Origin: Echinococcus granulosus
Lineage: Eukaryota > Platyhelminthes > Cestoda > Cyclophyllidea > Taeniidae
Direction: 5' to 3'
Assembly (NCBI RefSeq): GCF_000524195.1
Contig: NW_020170384.1
Span: forward strand, 902,998 to 966,997
DNA length: 64,000 nt
Shown here: positions 1 to 13,215 of the stretch, piece by piece
Layout of the letters: each line of letters starts with the position of its first letter
How positions within the stretch are numbered: position 1 is the stretch's first letter
The notes under the pieces: generated by a model
What the model saw: only the letters and a program-made list of their open reading frames with translations
Told to the model about the DNA's origin: nothing
The model's database searches: none
Made by a program: the position numbers and the translations under genes

Positions 1-75
1 GAGCGAAACTCAGGTAAATCACACAACCGAGGAGACTTAAAAAAGGTGGTGCATATGATGGATGGAGGGCCTAAC

Positions 76-3000
76 CATCTGCTGGTCGTTATCACTGGCA
101 CTGGAGATCTCTTTGAAGTGCTTCTCGATGAATTTCTGCTGCATTTTTGACATCTGTGCCATGATTTTAGCTCGCCGACGCTGTTTAGCCTCCAACATTT
201 GCTGCTTCTTGGACTCCTCCGATTCCTATGAGAATTAAACACTATGTGAACGTGGAACCAATTCTTCACTACAGACTATGCACATACTTGAAATAGATCT
301 AACTCACCAAATTTTCGACTTCCATGGCAGTCAGACCTGTGGAAGCCTCACCTTGTGGCTTAGCAGCCACATCATACCATAGATCTATGGTCCACCTAAG
401 TGGAGAGGAGGCTACATATACACAAAGACGCACAGGCAAACACACAATCATGGAGCACATACTTTGCTAAATGGGCCACCTTGGGATCCATTCGGTCGTC
501 CTGCAGATCCAACAGCCGCGAGAGAATACAGTTACTTCAAGAAAAAAAAGTAAATAAACAGAATACCGAAAACATTAACCACAAAAAAGCACAGAAGAAC
601 ACCACCTACTTTTCGGTTGAGAGTTCCAGGTCAGACCCCCTATCTATTCCCGTTTTGGTCCAGTGTCGAGAAGCGGCTAATCGCTGCAATTCCTCCGGCG
701 TCTCCTTCTCGATCGGCACCCGTGCCACAGCTTCCAGGAAGGGCCGACGACCTATCGCTCTGTATAATGGCAGAGAAATTGCAAAAATCTGACCCATGGT
801 AATTCACTCCTAGTTTTACAACCCAAGTGAGAAAATAAGTAAGACTTTTTGCGTGACTGTCTTTTTCCTTTGCTAGTGCCTTGTGTGCAATGATTAGCAG
901 TGTTTCTTCACAATCACCAGATACTCATTTTTACCAATCGTCGAGATCAATGAAGAGGAATTTGTGTTAGAAAAAAATACTTTAATCTAACATTAAGTTT
1001 AGTCACCTTCGTTGGTATTGAATTTATAGAGGTTAGAAATAGATACGGTTGATGCATCTATTAACAAACATATCGACGCAGTAAAAGCATGCGCCATTCA
1101 TATAAGACCACCATAGTGCTACATATCCTTTGTAAGCATAGATATAAATGCCTAAATAAGGAAGAAAATACAGATAAAGAACTGGTATAGAACAAGCATT
1201 TCAGCCCTAGCAACTGGATACTGGTGATAGTTGCTAAAACCTAAATAGATTCCAGTATAGAGACAAAATGATCTCAAAATTAACTAGAATTAGCGGTCAA
1301 TCGTAAAAACTTATTTAAAATGGTCCAAAGAGCCAAAAGTAGAGATCAATCACGGCATCGGAAATTTGGAACTCTGAGAACGATATTTTTTAAAGCAAAG
1401 AATTCGAAGAATTGGTGCAGAAAAACTCACGAAAAAGTGATCGCGTCCTCATAAAGAGCCGCAGCAATGAGGTGGAGAACGAGTTCAGTAAGTGTCTCCG
1501 ACCACCAGGACTGTGCAGGGTTGTGAACCACCGCAACGCCAAGAAGTCGGCGAAGAAGTCGCACGAAGGTGGTGCACCGCACTACCTGTAAAAGGCCCCT
1601 CTCCACTGCAGCCACAAAGCGCCGTCGCGGTCGCGGCAGTGGAGGCGGAGTGGGAAGCTGCAGACATCGAGTACCCGCTGGATCGCCCGACTTCTGCGAC
1701 CAGTGCTTCAGCACTCGTGTCACGTACTCCTCAGCCTAGGCAAGCATGACACAAAGGTGGTGGTTACAGAGCTCAATAGCAATTGGATCCCGCACGCACA
1801 ATCACGTGGCACTCACCATAGTCTGCTCCGTCTGTTTATAACCATAGTAGAAACGATTAAACCTATTTACGATAACCTCTGGTTTGATGGTGTACACTCT
1901 CTTGGTACCACAGGTGGCAAGAGTCGCAACCTGTTGGAGGATCCTCGAAAGTGGTTCCTCAACGCTGTCTCTCCAAGAACCTGACCAGGTGCTAGGAGAA
2001 CCCGACGCATCCGTTTCGAGCCGAGGATAGGGCGGAGCCTTGCGCAACAAACAGCCTGGAGCTTGAGGAGGTAGAACAGAGAGAAGCTTGGAGTGCGTCA
2101 TGGGTTTGATGCAAAGTGCGTGGACTACGTCGTCGAGGAGTTGGCCGTAGTTCACCTCTAGTACCTCGTCAACTTCGCCCAGCTTGGCATCGGGAAAGAG
2201 GGAGGCAGAGGAGGGCGCCGACGCGTAGACCTTGGGATCGAAGTAACCCACTCCAACAGTTGTGCGATGAGTTACCAGGTAGAGAAGGGTACGAAGAAGC
2301 GTCTCGAGGAATTGAACGCGACCCGGTTTGATGGAGGTTTGATCCTCACTGAGGGAGGAGGGAAAACATTAATCATACAGTGAGCAAGCCTGCCTTGCGC
2401 TAGTACAGGTGTGTAGAGAACGAGTAGCACGTACTTCATAAACTCGAGGAGATTTAATTTGTGAATGAGTCGAACAATAAACTCGTCCGGTGGTATAACA
2501 GCCGCTGCTTGTTGGAGAAGTTGGTAATCCCGATCAACTATCTCTGCTCGAAGGCCCTCATACATGTTGTAGATCTGAAGAGTTATGTAGAACAATAAAC
2601 CACCAGAATAGGCGTGGTAAAATAAAAATGGAAAAATACGAGACTGAACTTACAATGTTTCGAATCATCTGCCCATTTCTGACCCAAAGATTAGCTGAGC
2701 ACTGGGCGATAAATGCGATGTTTTGAAGTGGACGCTCGATGACTAGATTGGCGAACTCCTATCCAAAAAAACCCTTTAACACACTGCAAAAATGCAAGTC
2801 AACAATCAAAAGATCGAATAGTTCTGCTGTTTCATGGATGATATCTCCCTTGAAGTTAAGTCAACTGAACAGTCACACAAAAGGACAATGAAACAGGGAG
2901 CATTGGGCATGACTAACCTTATCAGCAAAACCAATTCTACTTAACGGAAGACCCATTTCAAGCGCATGTCCAAAAAGAGCGGCTAGAAGCCGTGGAAGGG

Positions 3001-6000
3001 GTTGCATCACACTGAATCGCAGTGTCAAGATGTCGTAGTCGTAAACAGCTGATGTGGCCCCCAGGCACTGCGCTCTCATAGTATCAATGTCACGTGGAGA
3101 AGTGTAGGGTCCGTCAAACTCTCCCACATAGAAACACCGGTCGATTACGGCAATGCGTCGTTCAAAGACCTACATAAAAGGAAGTAAGGAATCAAAATAC
3201 AAAAAGTGGTGTAGGACTGCGGGATAAAACGAACGTCTATAGTAGATTTAATGGCCTCGAGAAGGAGTTCTTTATCAGAACTGGCCACTTGGACAACGAG
3301 TTGGAGGTTGTGGTGAAGGTGAGACAACATCTTGAAGGTGCTTATCCATTCTTGCTCCACCTCCACATGAGCTTGAGTAGCTCGCAAAAGGCCGTTCATA
3401 TCCTACAAAAAGCACATGAAAGGAAAGATTACTTAATTGACATCGAAATGGAACCTTTCTCTACATGTTTAAAATCATATAAGACAGGATTAATCAAGAA
3501 TTGTAAGGAGAGACAATTACTCGTATTTGAATGCTGCCACACTTGTGACCCGGGTTGGTTTCATGTAAGGCGTAATCTTCGCAGCTACATTACTAAGCGA
3601 TGCTACTTTCAACACACTCAATAAAAACGCTACAGAACCACCACACGACATTTTGGATAGGCACTAGGCAGACTCATAACTGCAGTACTGAGTGCAAGCG
3701 TTTCACCATTTTCTTTGGAGAAGAGGAACAATGGTGCTTACAAGAAGCTAGTCACATGCAAACAACTTGGCCGCTGCTTTTTCCTCGTAAATCTACGACT
3801 TTTAAATCACGTGTCCGAAGCAATACCTGAATACCTAAATCACTGTCGTATTGAATGGGATGTTTTCATTTAGTCACTTTACGTTTGTGCGGATGAAGAC
3901 AGCAAATACATTTTTAACAACAATAAAATGGAACTGGATTATTCTTACTCAGGAAGTGGAAAGGGGGTGTTTTTATGCATGCAAAATAACCTGCAGCCTA
4001 ATTATCATTCCATTTGCGTCGTACTTTAATAAAGCAGATGACTTATTTGCATTGGGACTTCAAACAATTGCAAATTATACCCGCCAAAATCAAAATCGTC
4101 GTCAATCTTCAGGGAATCGCTTATTCTTTCAACAATTGTGGCTCCCTTTCTGCTGTCGTCTCAAAATCGACCTGCTCCTGTTTTATGTAGGTAAAGTGAC
4201 AATTTTGGCGTTTGTCAGTGCGGCTTTATTTGAGGAGCAAAACAACAGTTTTGAAAAATATATAAACATCCCGAGCGCAATAATCGACTTTTTTTAGAGT
4301 TATACCCTAAAATGTTGCAAGACAAATAGCCTATTGACACCAGAATTAGAATTGGGTTGATGAAAATTGCTTTCAAAGTTCCGTCTCGGAACCCGTTAAA
4401 ATATTAGAAAAACAGACTAGGTGCTCTCAAGCTCCTTAGTGTAACGAAGCCTGCCATTTACACTTGGAAACCACGATTTTTCCCTATCACATATAAACTG
4501 ACAGCACGTACCTGCGTGTAGCAGAGAAGCTTAAGGAATTTGTGGAAGAAGCAGAGGAAGTGTTTCCTGGCTTTGGTCTCCCACCATCCAGGCAGGGGTC
4601 TTACATTGAGTAAGCTGGTGAGGAGATAGTGCAGGTCGTCGCAAGTGGTGTGAAGAAGGCGTTCAAAGGGGTTGAAGGCGGGCAGTTCGATGGGCGAGTG
4701 GCGCCAGTGGAAGGTCATCAGATAGTCATTGCTGCCGCCACCACTGGCTGCTTCGACAGCCTCTTTGGCCTGATCCCAGGCTTTGACATTGGCGTTGCGC
4801 AAGGCTCGGAAGCGCGATGCCAACAGGGTGGGTAGCGCAGCTGATGGCGAGTCGAGTCCGTCGCCACAGAACTGTGTGAAAAGCGTCCTGTAGCCACGCC
4901 GTGCATCGTAGATGCCAGGCAGTGTTTCGCTGTTGTCCAGCACAGTGAGCAACAGTCGCGAGATCATGTGAGCTAGAGCATTGTCCTCTGTCAGTAGATG
5001 GCGAGCCTATGGAACAAACCTTGCATTAGTGACTCTACAGTTCAACAGACGTGGGGACCATTGATAGTTTTTTGTATATGGTTGAAATAACATTTAATCA
5101 ATTACACAGATTCTTCTGCATCTTTTTCCAGGATGATTCTGTTTCAGTGAGGAAATCGTGAATCGATGCCCGTAAAATATCAAGAATTATTCTCACAAGT
5201 TCAAGTAGCATTCTATTCGCTTTGGAAGATTTTAGGGAGAATACTGAAGCAAAATTCAAAATAAGCATTGGAGTCAAGTGGGGACTATTAATTTCACAAG
5301 CACAATTTGGAAACAGTAACGGCACCACACACAGTAGTGAGTGACGAGTATGGTTTAGCGGTGCATACGATGGAGGCTAGTTCACATACCATCAATCAAG
5401 CTGGCAGACAGCAGCGGTAGTAGGTGAACGAAATAATAATTAGTGAAGGATGGAGCTGTCTGTGAATAAACTTCGAGCGTAGCAAGGGACAGCTACTACC
5501 AGCCTACAAACCTCTACCATTGACTGGGCTAGTGTCTGTGTCCATGTTAAAATTTGCGTGGTCATTCCAAGAGATCAGCTCCCACAGAAATTGACCTTAT
5601 TCAAGTCTTTTAAAGCGAGCTGGCTAAAGACTGGATCATAAGGATGTTGAAATAGTCATTTATGTGTAATAGCGAATGATTTCATGCAATTCGAACTTCT
5701 CTGACTGTTNNNNNNNNNNNNNNNNNNNNNNNNNNNNNNNNNNNNNNNNNNNNNNNNNNNNNNNNNNNNNNNNNNNNNNNNNNNNNNNNNNNNNNNNNNN
5801 NNNNNNNNNTAAATTATCACTTTGACTTGAATATTCCACGTATATTCATGCAAAGCGAAGCCAGCACTTACCAGACTAGTGACAGTGTAGAATTGGCATG
5901 TCATATTGAGAAGAGTATCTGCCTTCAGATGATCATCGTAGGCATAGGCTTGTGAAATGACATCATATAGCTGAAGTAAGTGGATAAAGACTGTAAGTGA

Positions 6001-9000
6001 AAGTGAAATCGCACTACCTTCTTCCGACTTTCCCTTCCCAAGGACTCACTCGAGTAAATTCAATCGCAAAGATGCGTCGGTGATAGGGCTCTTGCAGCAA
6101 GACACTGGCGATCAGTCGAGACGCCGTCTTTCGAACACCTTGAGGAGTAAGAGAAGGCAATCAAGTAAGCGGGGACAATGACTCGAGGATCCACAAGAAG
6201 GCTGTTAACATTAGATTGTTATAAGCTTGAGCGAAAAGCTACTGGCAGGTGATGCAAGGTAGCGCTTTGATGTAACCGGAATGAAATATGAAACGCCCTG
6301 AGTGTCCGTAAAAGACAGGACAAAAGTAGGTAGTTACGAACCCAGACTTGAATGACATTGACCACAGATTTCGACATATTTATTTTACTGGATGTGTGTA
6401 TAAACGCTGTTGAATGATTACATGCGAGTCACACACACTGGTATTAAAATGGTTCTGCAGCCCCACGAAAATATTTAAGCTCAATCGGCTCCCACAAAAA
6501 CACTCGATAGTATCATCAGATAAATCAAACAGCTTGTAGTCCAAAATGCCAGTGACTAACATCATCTTCTGAACTGATAACAAAATTATGCTTGAAGTTG
6601 CAGCGGGATGATTTTACCTCGATAAGAGAGAGTTAGCCGATGGAAGATGTGCCAGAGGAGGCTGTTCGGCAGCATCATTTCAGAGGGTGGGAGGATGAAG
6701 GAAGCAGAACGCGAGGCTTCCGTACTGGTTAAGAAGCGACCGAGGAGAGCATTGCAGACGAGGGGGCGCAGTGGCAGCACGCGGATAGCCAGCCGCTCAA
6801 GCCAGCGTAGGACAGATACAAAGAAGTTCTCCATCGCGTACACGCCCTGCTCCATTACGGCCGCACGCAGAGGACGTACCAGGTGGCGTGACCCCGGAGA
6901 TTGCTGAAATGCGTTCGGGTAAACCGCTTAGAACATCTAGTAACTGCCCTCTAAAATGTATCTCGATGCCCCGACTGCACATGAAGCAATGTCTTACAAC
7001 GTTACCGCACCAGTGACATTGGAACCATACATACGTAATTTATAATATACTGAGATTCTCAGAGAAAGAAATCACATGCTTAGGGTTAAGTCTCCCACTG
7101 ATTCACAAACTAGTTTAAAAGGGGCGAGAAATTTCACCCAGTGATTAAAAGATTAAAAACAAAACAGATGACGGGAATTTTACCATTAACTAGGTTTGTA
7201 AGAACTCACCGAAACTCTTGCGGCCTTCTGAGCTGCGGCCTGGAGCGTGAGGTTGGTGAGGAGCGATGTTCTACCGTCACGATTAACAATGATGGCAAAG
7301 AGAGTGGCCTGCTTTGAGGTACAGCCATCCACACGTCGGACAATCCTGATGACCTAGGAGTTTACAAGGGAAGGAGTTTTGATTTAACGTTCTTAAAGCG
7401 GTGTCTCAGGTCTACCAAATGACTCACATCCTCATAGTTGTGAAATTCATTGTTGTAAAGCACTACAATGTACTGCTTGCTCGAGACCGAAGAGGCAGAT
7501 TCGGCGGCAGAGGAGGCAGTAATGTCAAACAGAGCAGGATGGAGGCTGTGAGCTCTAGCGAGCTGATCCAAACACCTTTGCTCCATGCTGTGAGCATCGC
7601 AGACTCGGGGACACGTGCGGGGAAAGCTACGCAGGCCTAATTGAGTGGCGTCCCATTCGATGGCGGTATTGGAAAGATGATTCAAACCAGGTGGCCAATT
7701 GTTATCCTCACTAGGTTTATCAAATTCCTGCTCCACCTCTTTCGTGTCACTGGGGACAGTACTTAATGGCAAACAATCAGTACGAGCTGAGCCCTACCGA
7801 GATATACGAGAAAGAAGTCCTAGGAATAAAGCTCACAATGAGAAAGTATAGACTTATATCGCAAATACTGGCCCACCTGAAGGAGCTGAAAGAGCACAAG
7901 GGAAGCACTGTTAATGAGGGGTTGAAGGAGGTAGTCACAGCGGCGCACTAGATCTTCGGGAAGTTTGGAGAGAACGGATTGCACGCGCTTCATCTCGAAA
8001 CTTTGCTCATCGGCGACAGTGCGTAAGACACTCACGTTCGAGGCAGAGGCCTCATCGCCTTCCCCCGAGTGAATTCGACACCAGGCGCCACTTGTCCACG
8101 CCTCTTCGTCTCCACAGTCGCAGTAGCCACCACCCGATGCATGCATCTGAATGGTGGTGGGAAGGAAAACCACTTATACGAGATCCATCTTCAGACGCCT
8201 CAGCCAACATTATTCATACAAGAGATCATAGTTGTAACAAAATCGAACTATTTCGAGAACGAAGCCATTGAGACTATAGATAAAAATGAGACCCTGTGGT
8301 CCTTAATTTTAGCTATAGTGCAAAGGAGGGAATGAGAACCACCAAAAATTCCTTCAGTTGCATTATTTTATTGAACACATAAAGTGTGCAAACGTATGCG
8401 AAATCCTATGCACTTCCATCCTAAGTCTATCGCTTCTTTATACATAATGACTGCGACTTTGACAGGCATGAAAATGGACGTGTGCGTGTGCACTTACAAG
8501 ATAGAAATACAACAAGATGAATTCAAGGGTATCAAATGTGGACTTGTGCAATCAACGTCAATTTCTAGTTGCATCAACATCAGTAAAAAGATTTTGAAAA
8601 GTACGACAAGCAGTTTTGAAATAAGCTCACGTTTGGTCGGGAGAAATGGGAACCAAAGACAAAATAACGGTGTGGATAAATCGCATTCCTAGGATGCACT
8701 CTAACATCCGACCCTAAGAGACTAATGTCGTGGCGTACCAAGCAGGTAGGCATGCACGTGACCGAAATGCAAAATTCCGGGAAGAAGTCAAGCACACCAG
8801 GCAACGCATTCAAATAATCCCAACAATCGAAGATGAATTGAAACGAGAGATCCATATGAACTGGTCAAATGTGCTGGGTAGTACTAACCATCGAGAAAAA
8901 ACAAACAGTCAAGTTGGAAACACAAAAGCGACTTATTTTAATAGTAAAACTGATACTTTGATAAGAATTTTGAACGTGATTCAGTGATTGGAATTTCAAA

Positions 9001-9945
9001 CCAGTAAGTCAGTTCAAAGTGCACACATTTAGGTGATCTCGGGAGCTCGTGTGTAGTAAAACGCACTTTTTCATATAAAATGGAACCCTATGCCGTAAAC
9101 AACATTCACTGGTCTTCTGTCAAATCAAGCGAATTTATATAACCTCATTTGTTAAAAACGGAAATTATTTTATAAAGCAAACACCCACAAAAACAAAGAT
9201 AGCAAATGCCACGAAAGTTATTGCGATACAGAAGAGCAAGAAAGTGAAGCAAAATACCTACCTTGTACCTATGCTTGGCGTGAATACTGGCGAAAAAGCA
9301 AGAGCGACAGAAAGCACAGGTTGCATCTGTTGAACAATCCCTAGACAGAATAATGCGGATAAAGGCAAAAACGAATTCGTTTCGTGTGAAAGGATGCCGG
9401 GTCTTTTATAGAGACATTTAATGATTGCGTAGAGGTAGTTGGCAAGGTACTACCAGCACCAAGAAAGAAATCACTTATTGAGGAGTAAACAACAAGGTAA
9501 CAGTAAGGGAATGGAAGGCTTACTTGCAGCGAAATGTCGGTTCCTGTTCCTCAAAGATTCGACCACATGGTGTTCTCACCTTGGGGCATACAGCAGAAAG
9601 CCTCTCGGCAAGTCGATCCAAAGTATCATGTCTGCTCGTCGACGGTTTTGGCGCTGATAAAGATCCCGAGACTGAGGCATTGACGTCTCCGCCGGAGTTG
9701 GCAATAAAAGCGTTGGCCAGAAAAGCCTCAAAATCAGCAAAGATGGACTCTAAAAGGTGGTTGTATTCCACCAATTCCGCCTCGCTAGAAGTCTCATTGA
9801 TTGACTGACTGCTGAGAGAGACAGCTGCGTCCTCGGCGGTGGCGACTTTTGGAAGGCAGGTAGTGTAGGCGGCCGACTTGACGGCTGCATAAAGCACATC
9901 TTCAAAACTCTTCTGGTCTGATACCGCGAAAGCTTGTTCTAACAG
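76..9945 (-). CDS. UBR1/UBR2: UBR1/UBR2-type N-recognin E3 ubiquitin ligase, partial
   Basis: N-end-rule E3 ligase that binds destabilising N-terminal residues and ubiquitinates substrates (family knowledge). Nineteen exons join with matching phases: 9945-9524 (left boundary uncertain), 9340-9262, 8146-7877, 7793-7428, 7353-7210, 6903-6618, 6138-6050, 5970-5872, 5006-4512, 3402-3235, 3169-2918, 2758-2654, 2574-2435, 2348-1817, 1735-1431, 759-610, 534-463, 395-308 and 225-76, about 1,400 codons. The UBR zinc box spans the first three exons, with CGRIF...FRCKDCS and GGGYCDCGDEEAW carrying the degron-binding Asp residues. A ClpS-like region follows (VVLYNNEFHNYEDV). The helical scaffold contains ALCIKPMTHSKL and, near the window edge, KIMAQMSKMQ, both close to human UBR1/2. 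The RING and C-terminal domain lie beyond the left edge. The first exon was not found; no ATG opens the 9945 exon. Many open frames on the opposite strand here are shadows. UBR1 versus UBR2 cannot be separated. Confidence 0.93.
5710..5809. other. assembly gap (100 N)
   Basis: Exactly 100 N, the usual placeholder for a scaffold gap of unknown size. It lies inside the UBR gene, in the intron between the exons at 5970-5872 and 5006-4512. The flanking exons are both phase 0 across the gap, so no exon has to be missing, but one could be. Confidence 0.99.
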
Positions 9946-12900
9946 CTTCAAAAGTAAGCAATAAAAATAATCCACTTAGAAATGGTCAGTTTCTAGAGGC
10001 TTTCCATCAGGTAAAAAATGTTGGCGTCTATGAATTAAGTGCACAATAATACAGTAATTGTATATTTCCACAATTGACGCCTTAATCCAAATATTTTACA
10101 AATAGAATTGCTTTTCTTACACCAAACTTTAGATGTGGAAATAGGAGCAAGTTGAAGAAGACAAAACACTTCAAAATAAAAACTTTTATGTCCGATAAAG
10201 GCCAAGCAAAACTATGTTTAACAAAATGCAGATTATTCTGACTAGAAAGGTCCCACAAAAGGCGTATTAGCACCAGCAGAATCAAAGGAAGCGACGTGCC
10301 GCAAAAAGAGAAATATTCAGGGCTGATAAGCAATCATATGACTAATATAAACACCTCTGGCGCGACTATCACGAGAGCAAAGTGCCAAATTATTAGGTAA
10401 ACTCGCCTCCAACACAGATCCCTGCCGGCTCATCACCTTACACTCTGACTTATGTGCAACCAAATTATACACCAAACAACTTCGTTCTCAATGGCTAATT
10501 TTTGGGGAATTTTAAGTCATTGTTCGTAAGAGAAGTATGTGTTCATATGAACACCGGAAAGTATACATTTGCCAACTAATTTACTTAGAGAATAAAAATT
10601 CATCATGCAGATGCAGCTAAAGAGTGCAAATATCCAAAAAATGTGTAAGCAGTTAAAACATTTACTGTGTGCATGGCATAATAAATACATACAAGAAAAA
10701 GAGGGCAAAATCAAAATTGCATTTCTTGCTACTTTAAGAATGTGAAGATATACTGGTTTTGGTTTGATGATTTAATTTTAAAAACTAAGTAGTTGTTAAT
10801 TAAGGCAATTTTAATTGCTTGAGTAAACTAAGTATTACTCAAATGGCGAGTGAAATCCAAACGGTATTCACAGATCTTGAACATGCTTTGCTCTAACATT
10901 TGTAGCCATTTAACAAACTTCAAAGTGTCTTATCAAGGCTTAGTCCGTAGGGCTGAAGCCGCAGCTCCCTGAAACTTCCCTGAAGGCGAAAGAAGTCATA
11001 ATATTCGGTCAGGATATACATGCTTGACATACAGAAGGCATTCGGGCTGCTGGCATGCTCCGAAGGCCAGCTCAACCCACGTTGCAATATAATAAATTCG
11101 AAAGTGGCTCTTCACTAAAACCGAGAGTTAAACAACCACCGCATTACATAGCCCCTCTCCTCTTTTGAGCGTCGTCCCTGGCATCCCTTTGGTCAACCCC
11201 CCGCGTCATCCATCACAATTTATTTGGTGCTGTGAGGAACCAACCACCAGCCAGCCCTTCCAGTCATCAAATTTTTTTCTATAAAGTCGGGTAAATCAAA
11301 CACGCATTACACTAGGTTCATGATGGTGGATATTGTGCAATAGGTTTTGCCCTTATCTCTTCCTCCATGACCTTCGTGCCCTTAAGTAGATGAGTTGGAT
11401 GAGGACAGGCTTTATTAAGTAGTGATTTAAAGAGGTATAAATTTTGCAAGTCAAGCGCATTCCTGACCTTTTCCCTCTTCGAGAGCTGATGTCGTTCGAC
11501 CTAGCTCGAGACACGCCCTTAATGCCCGCCTCTTGCCTAAAAGGCACCTTAAAACAAACGCTTGTTACACTAACTTAAAACAAGCCTAACTCGGATTTCC
11601 TCCTGACATCTTACTATACCATACCAGTAAGAAAGCTGGATTTCTAATTCACAAAAGTGTTAGTAGGCTGTTGGCTATAGATTAAGGAATTCCTGCAGCT
11701 AGTCATATAAATGATCAAGGCAACGGAATACTACATAGTACGCCTCCTTATTAGTGCCGTCCTCGACGCTTCTCCAAATTACTGCTCCTGTTTGGCTACC
11801 ACGACATCGTTGATAACTTATAAAGCACTCAATAGACCGCAATGGTGCTTAGTGATTTTGCAGAATAGCATGAAGATATTTGCTCTTAATGTCGATGCTA
11901 CCTCTCTCGCGAACTGCACCAAAGGGTATTCGCTGGCTACATACTACTCAAGGTTAAACCATGCACTTCAGCTAGCACTAGTGGCCATGTGCTGAAAAAC
12001 TGACCTAAATTTTGAGCCTTTTGACATGAGGGATGAGTTAAAGCTATCAAAAATTATGTACCAAGTCAATCTTGCCAGACTGTTATTGCTTTAATGTCTC
12101 TTAAAATGTAGCCTAAATTTTTCAGCTGCTAGGTTATGCAAGGCTTACTGTCTGTTTATGTACGATTATGTGGGTAAGGAGCACAGGTCCGTAGTGGATA
12201 CCTTCAAATCTTTTAAGTCCTTTAATGCTTTAGCGGTTAATTGTCTTTTTGCTGGGCGCAAGATCACACTAAATATGTAAAGCTAAAAGCAAATCAACCC
12301 TTTAGTTAGGGATTTTGTTGATACTGCCAGCTGCAATGGATTATTCGTGTAATAGCAGAGTTCGTATCACCTTAGAAATTCGGATTAAGTCAAACCACTG
12401 TGACGCCTTAGTCTTTTCTGCAGTTATGCTGAACTTTACCTATTTGGGATATGATTTTATTAATGTGAAGTTGAACTATGAACTAGTAAGGGTGACCAAA
12501 AACAAGACTACTTGAGCGAAGTCCATGTTATGTACACTAAAGGATCCCCGAGAAAATATGTATTTCAAAAAACATAGCAGAACTGCATAAAGTCAATTTA
12601 TACTGGTATTTGAGGGCATTCTAGGAAATGCATTGCAGTGATTTCCTTCCAAGTGGTAATATTTTCCCCGCATACAGTTCAGTGACCATATGAAGTGAAG
12701 GATTGTGTAATACTCATATTGTCTTAATTTTCCTCTCAGAGAGTAGGCGAGCAGACTAATCGAACCTCGTAACTGAGGAGCGGTCAACATCTCACAACCC
12801 AGAGGAAAGTTGCATATATAAACCTTCCCAAACTTGTACCCACTCCCCCCATTTACTTTACACAATAAAAATGTCTAAACGAAATCAGCCTTAGTGTTGT

Positions 12901-13215
12901 AAGATTGTGAGGGTCAGGGAAGAAGACATTCTACAATACTCGTCCTACACTTGCTTTGCTTGAGGGTAGAAGTCACTTTCAATATGTATACTATCACTCT
13001 CCAAATATTGGATATTTGGTACCCAAAAAATTATTTAAACTTTTGAAGCATCCTTAGAGAAGTTAGGGAGAAGCCCAGTCCGGCATTTGAAGAATTTTCT
13101 CGAAAAATGTTTTTTCTACTTATGTATATCCTTTAATCGATTACAATTTCTTGTTTTGTTAAACTTCGGCAAAAGTTATTTCGCAGTGCTGAGGGTTAGT
13201 CGCTGTTGAGCCGTG
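9946..13215. other. non-coding interval: UBR 5' region and LARP6 upstream
   Basis: No conserved coding sequence was recognised. The missing 5' exon(s) and promoter of the minus-strand UBR gene should lie here. The sequence is AT-rich and holds one dispersed repeat copy (about 10950-11137). A possible 3' splice acceptor ending in CGCAG at 13186 sits 30 nt before the LARP6 start codon. Confidence 0.6.
10950..11137 (-). repeat. dispersed repeat family, copy A
   Basis: Read on the minus strand it opens with GTTTAACTCTCGGTTTTAGT and ends with a block resembling TATGACTTCTTTC...CAGGGAAGTTTCAGGGAGCTGC. Both blocks, in the same order and spacing, recur at 43.03-43.22 kb. No coding potential or terminal inverted repeats were seen. 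Confidence 0.6.

Noticed and set aside
1427..2331. Long open frames on both strands over the UBR exons (for example plus-strand frames at 1492-1749 and 2116-2331)
   Set aside because: They mirror the GC-rich minus-strand exons, whose frame matches UBR proteins; the plus-strand products have no conserved features.
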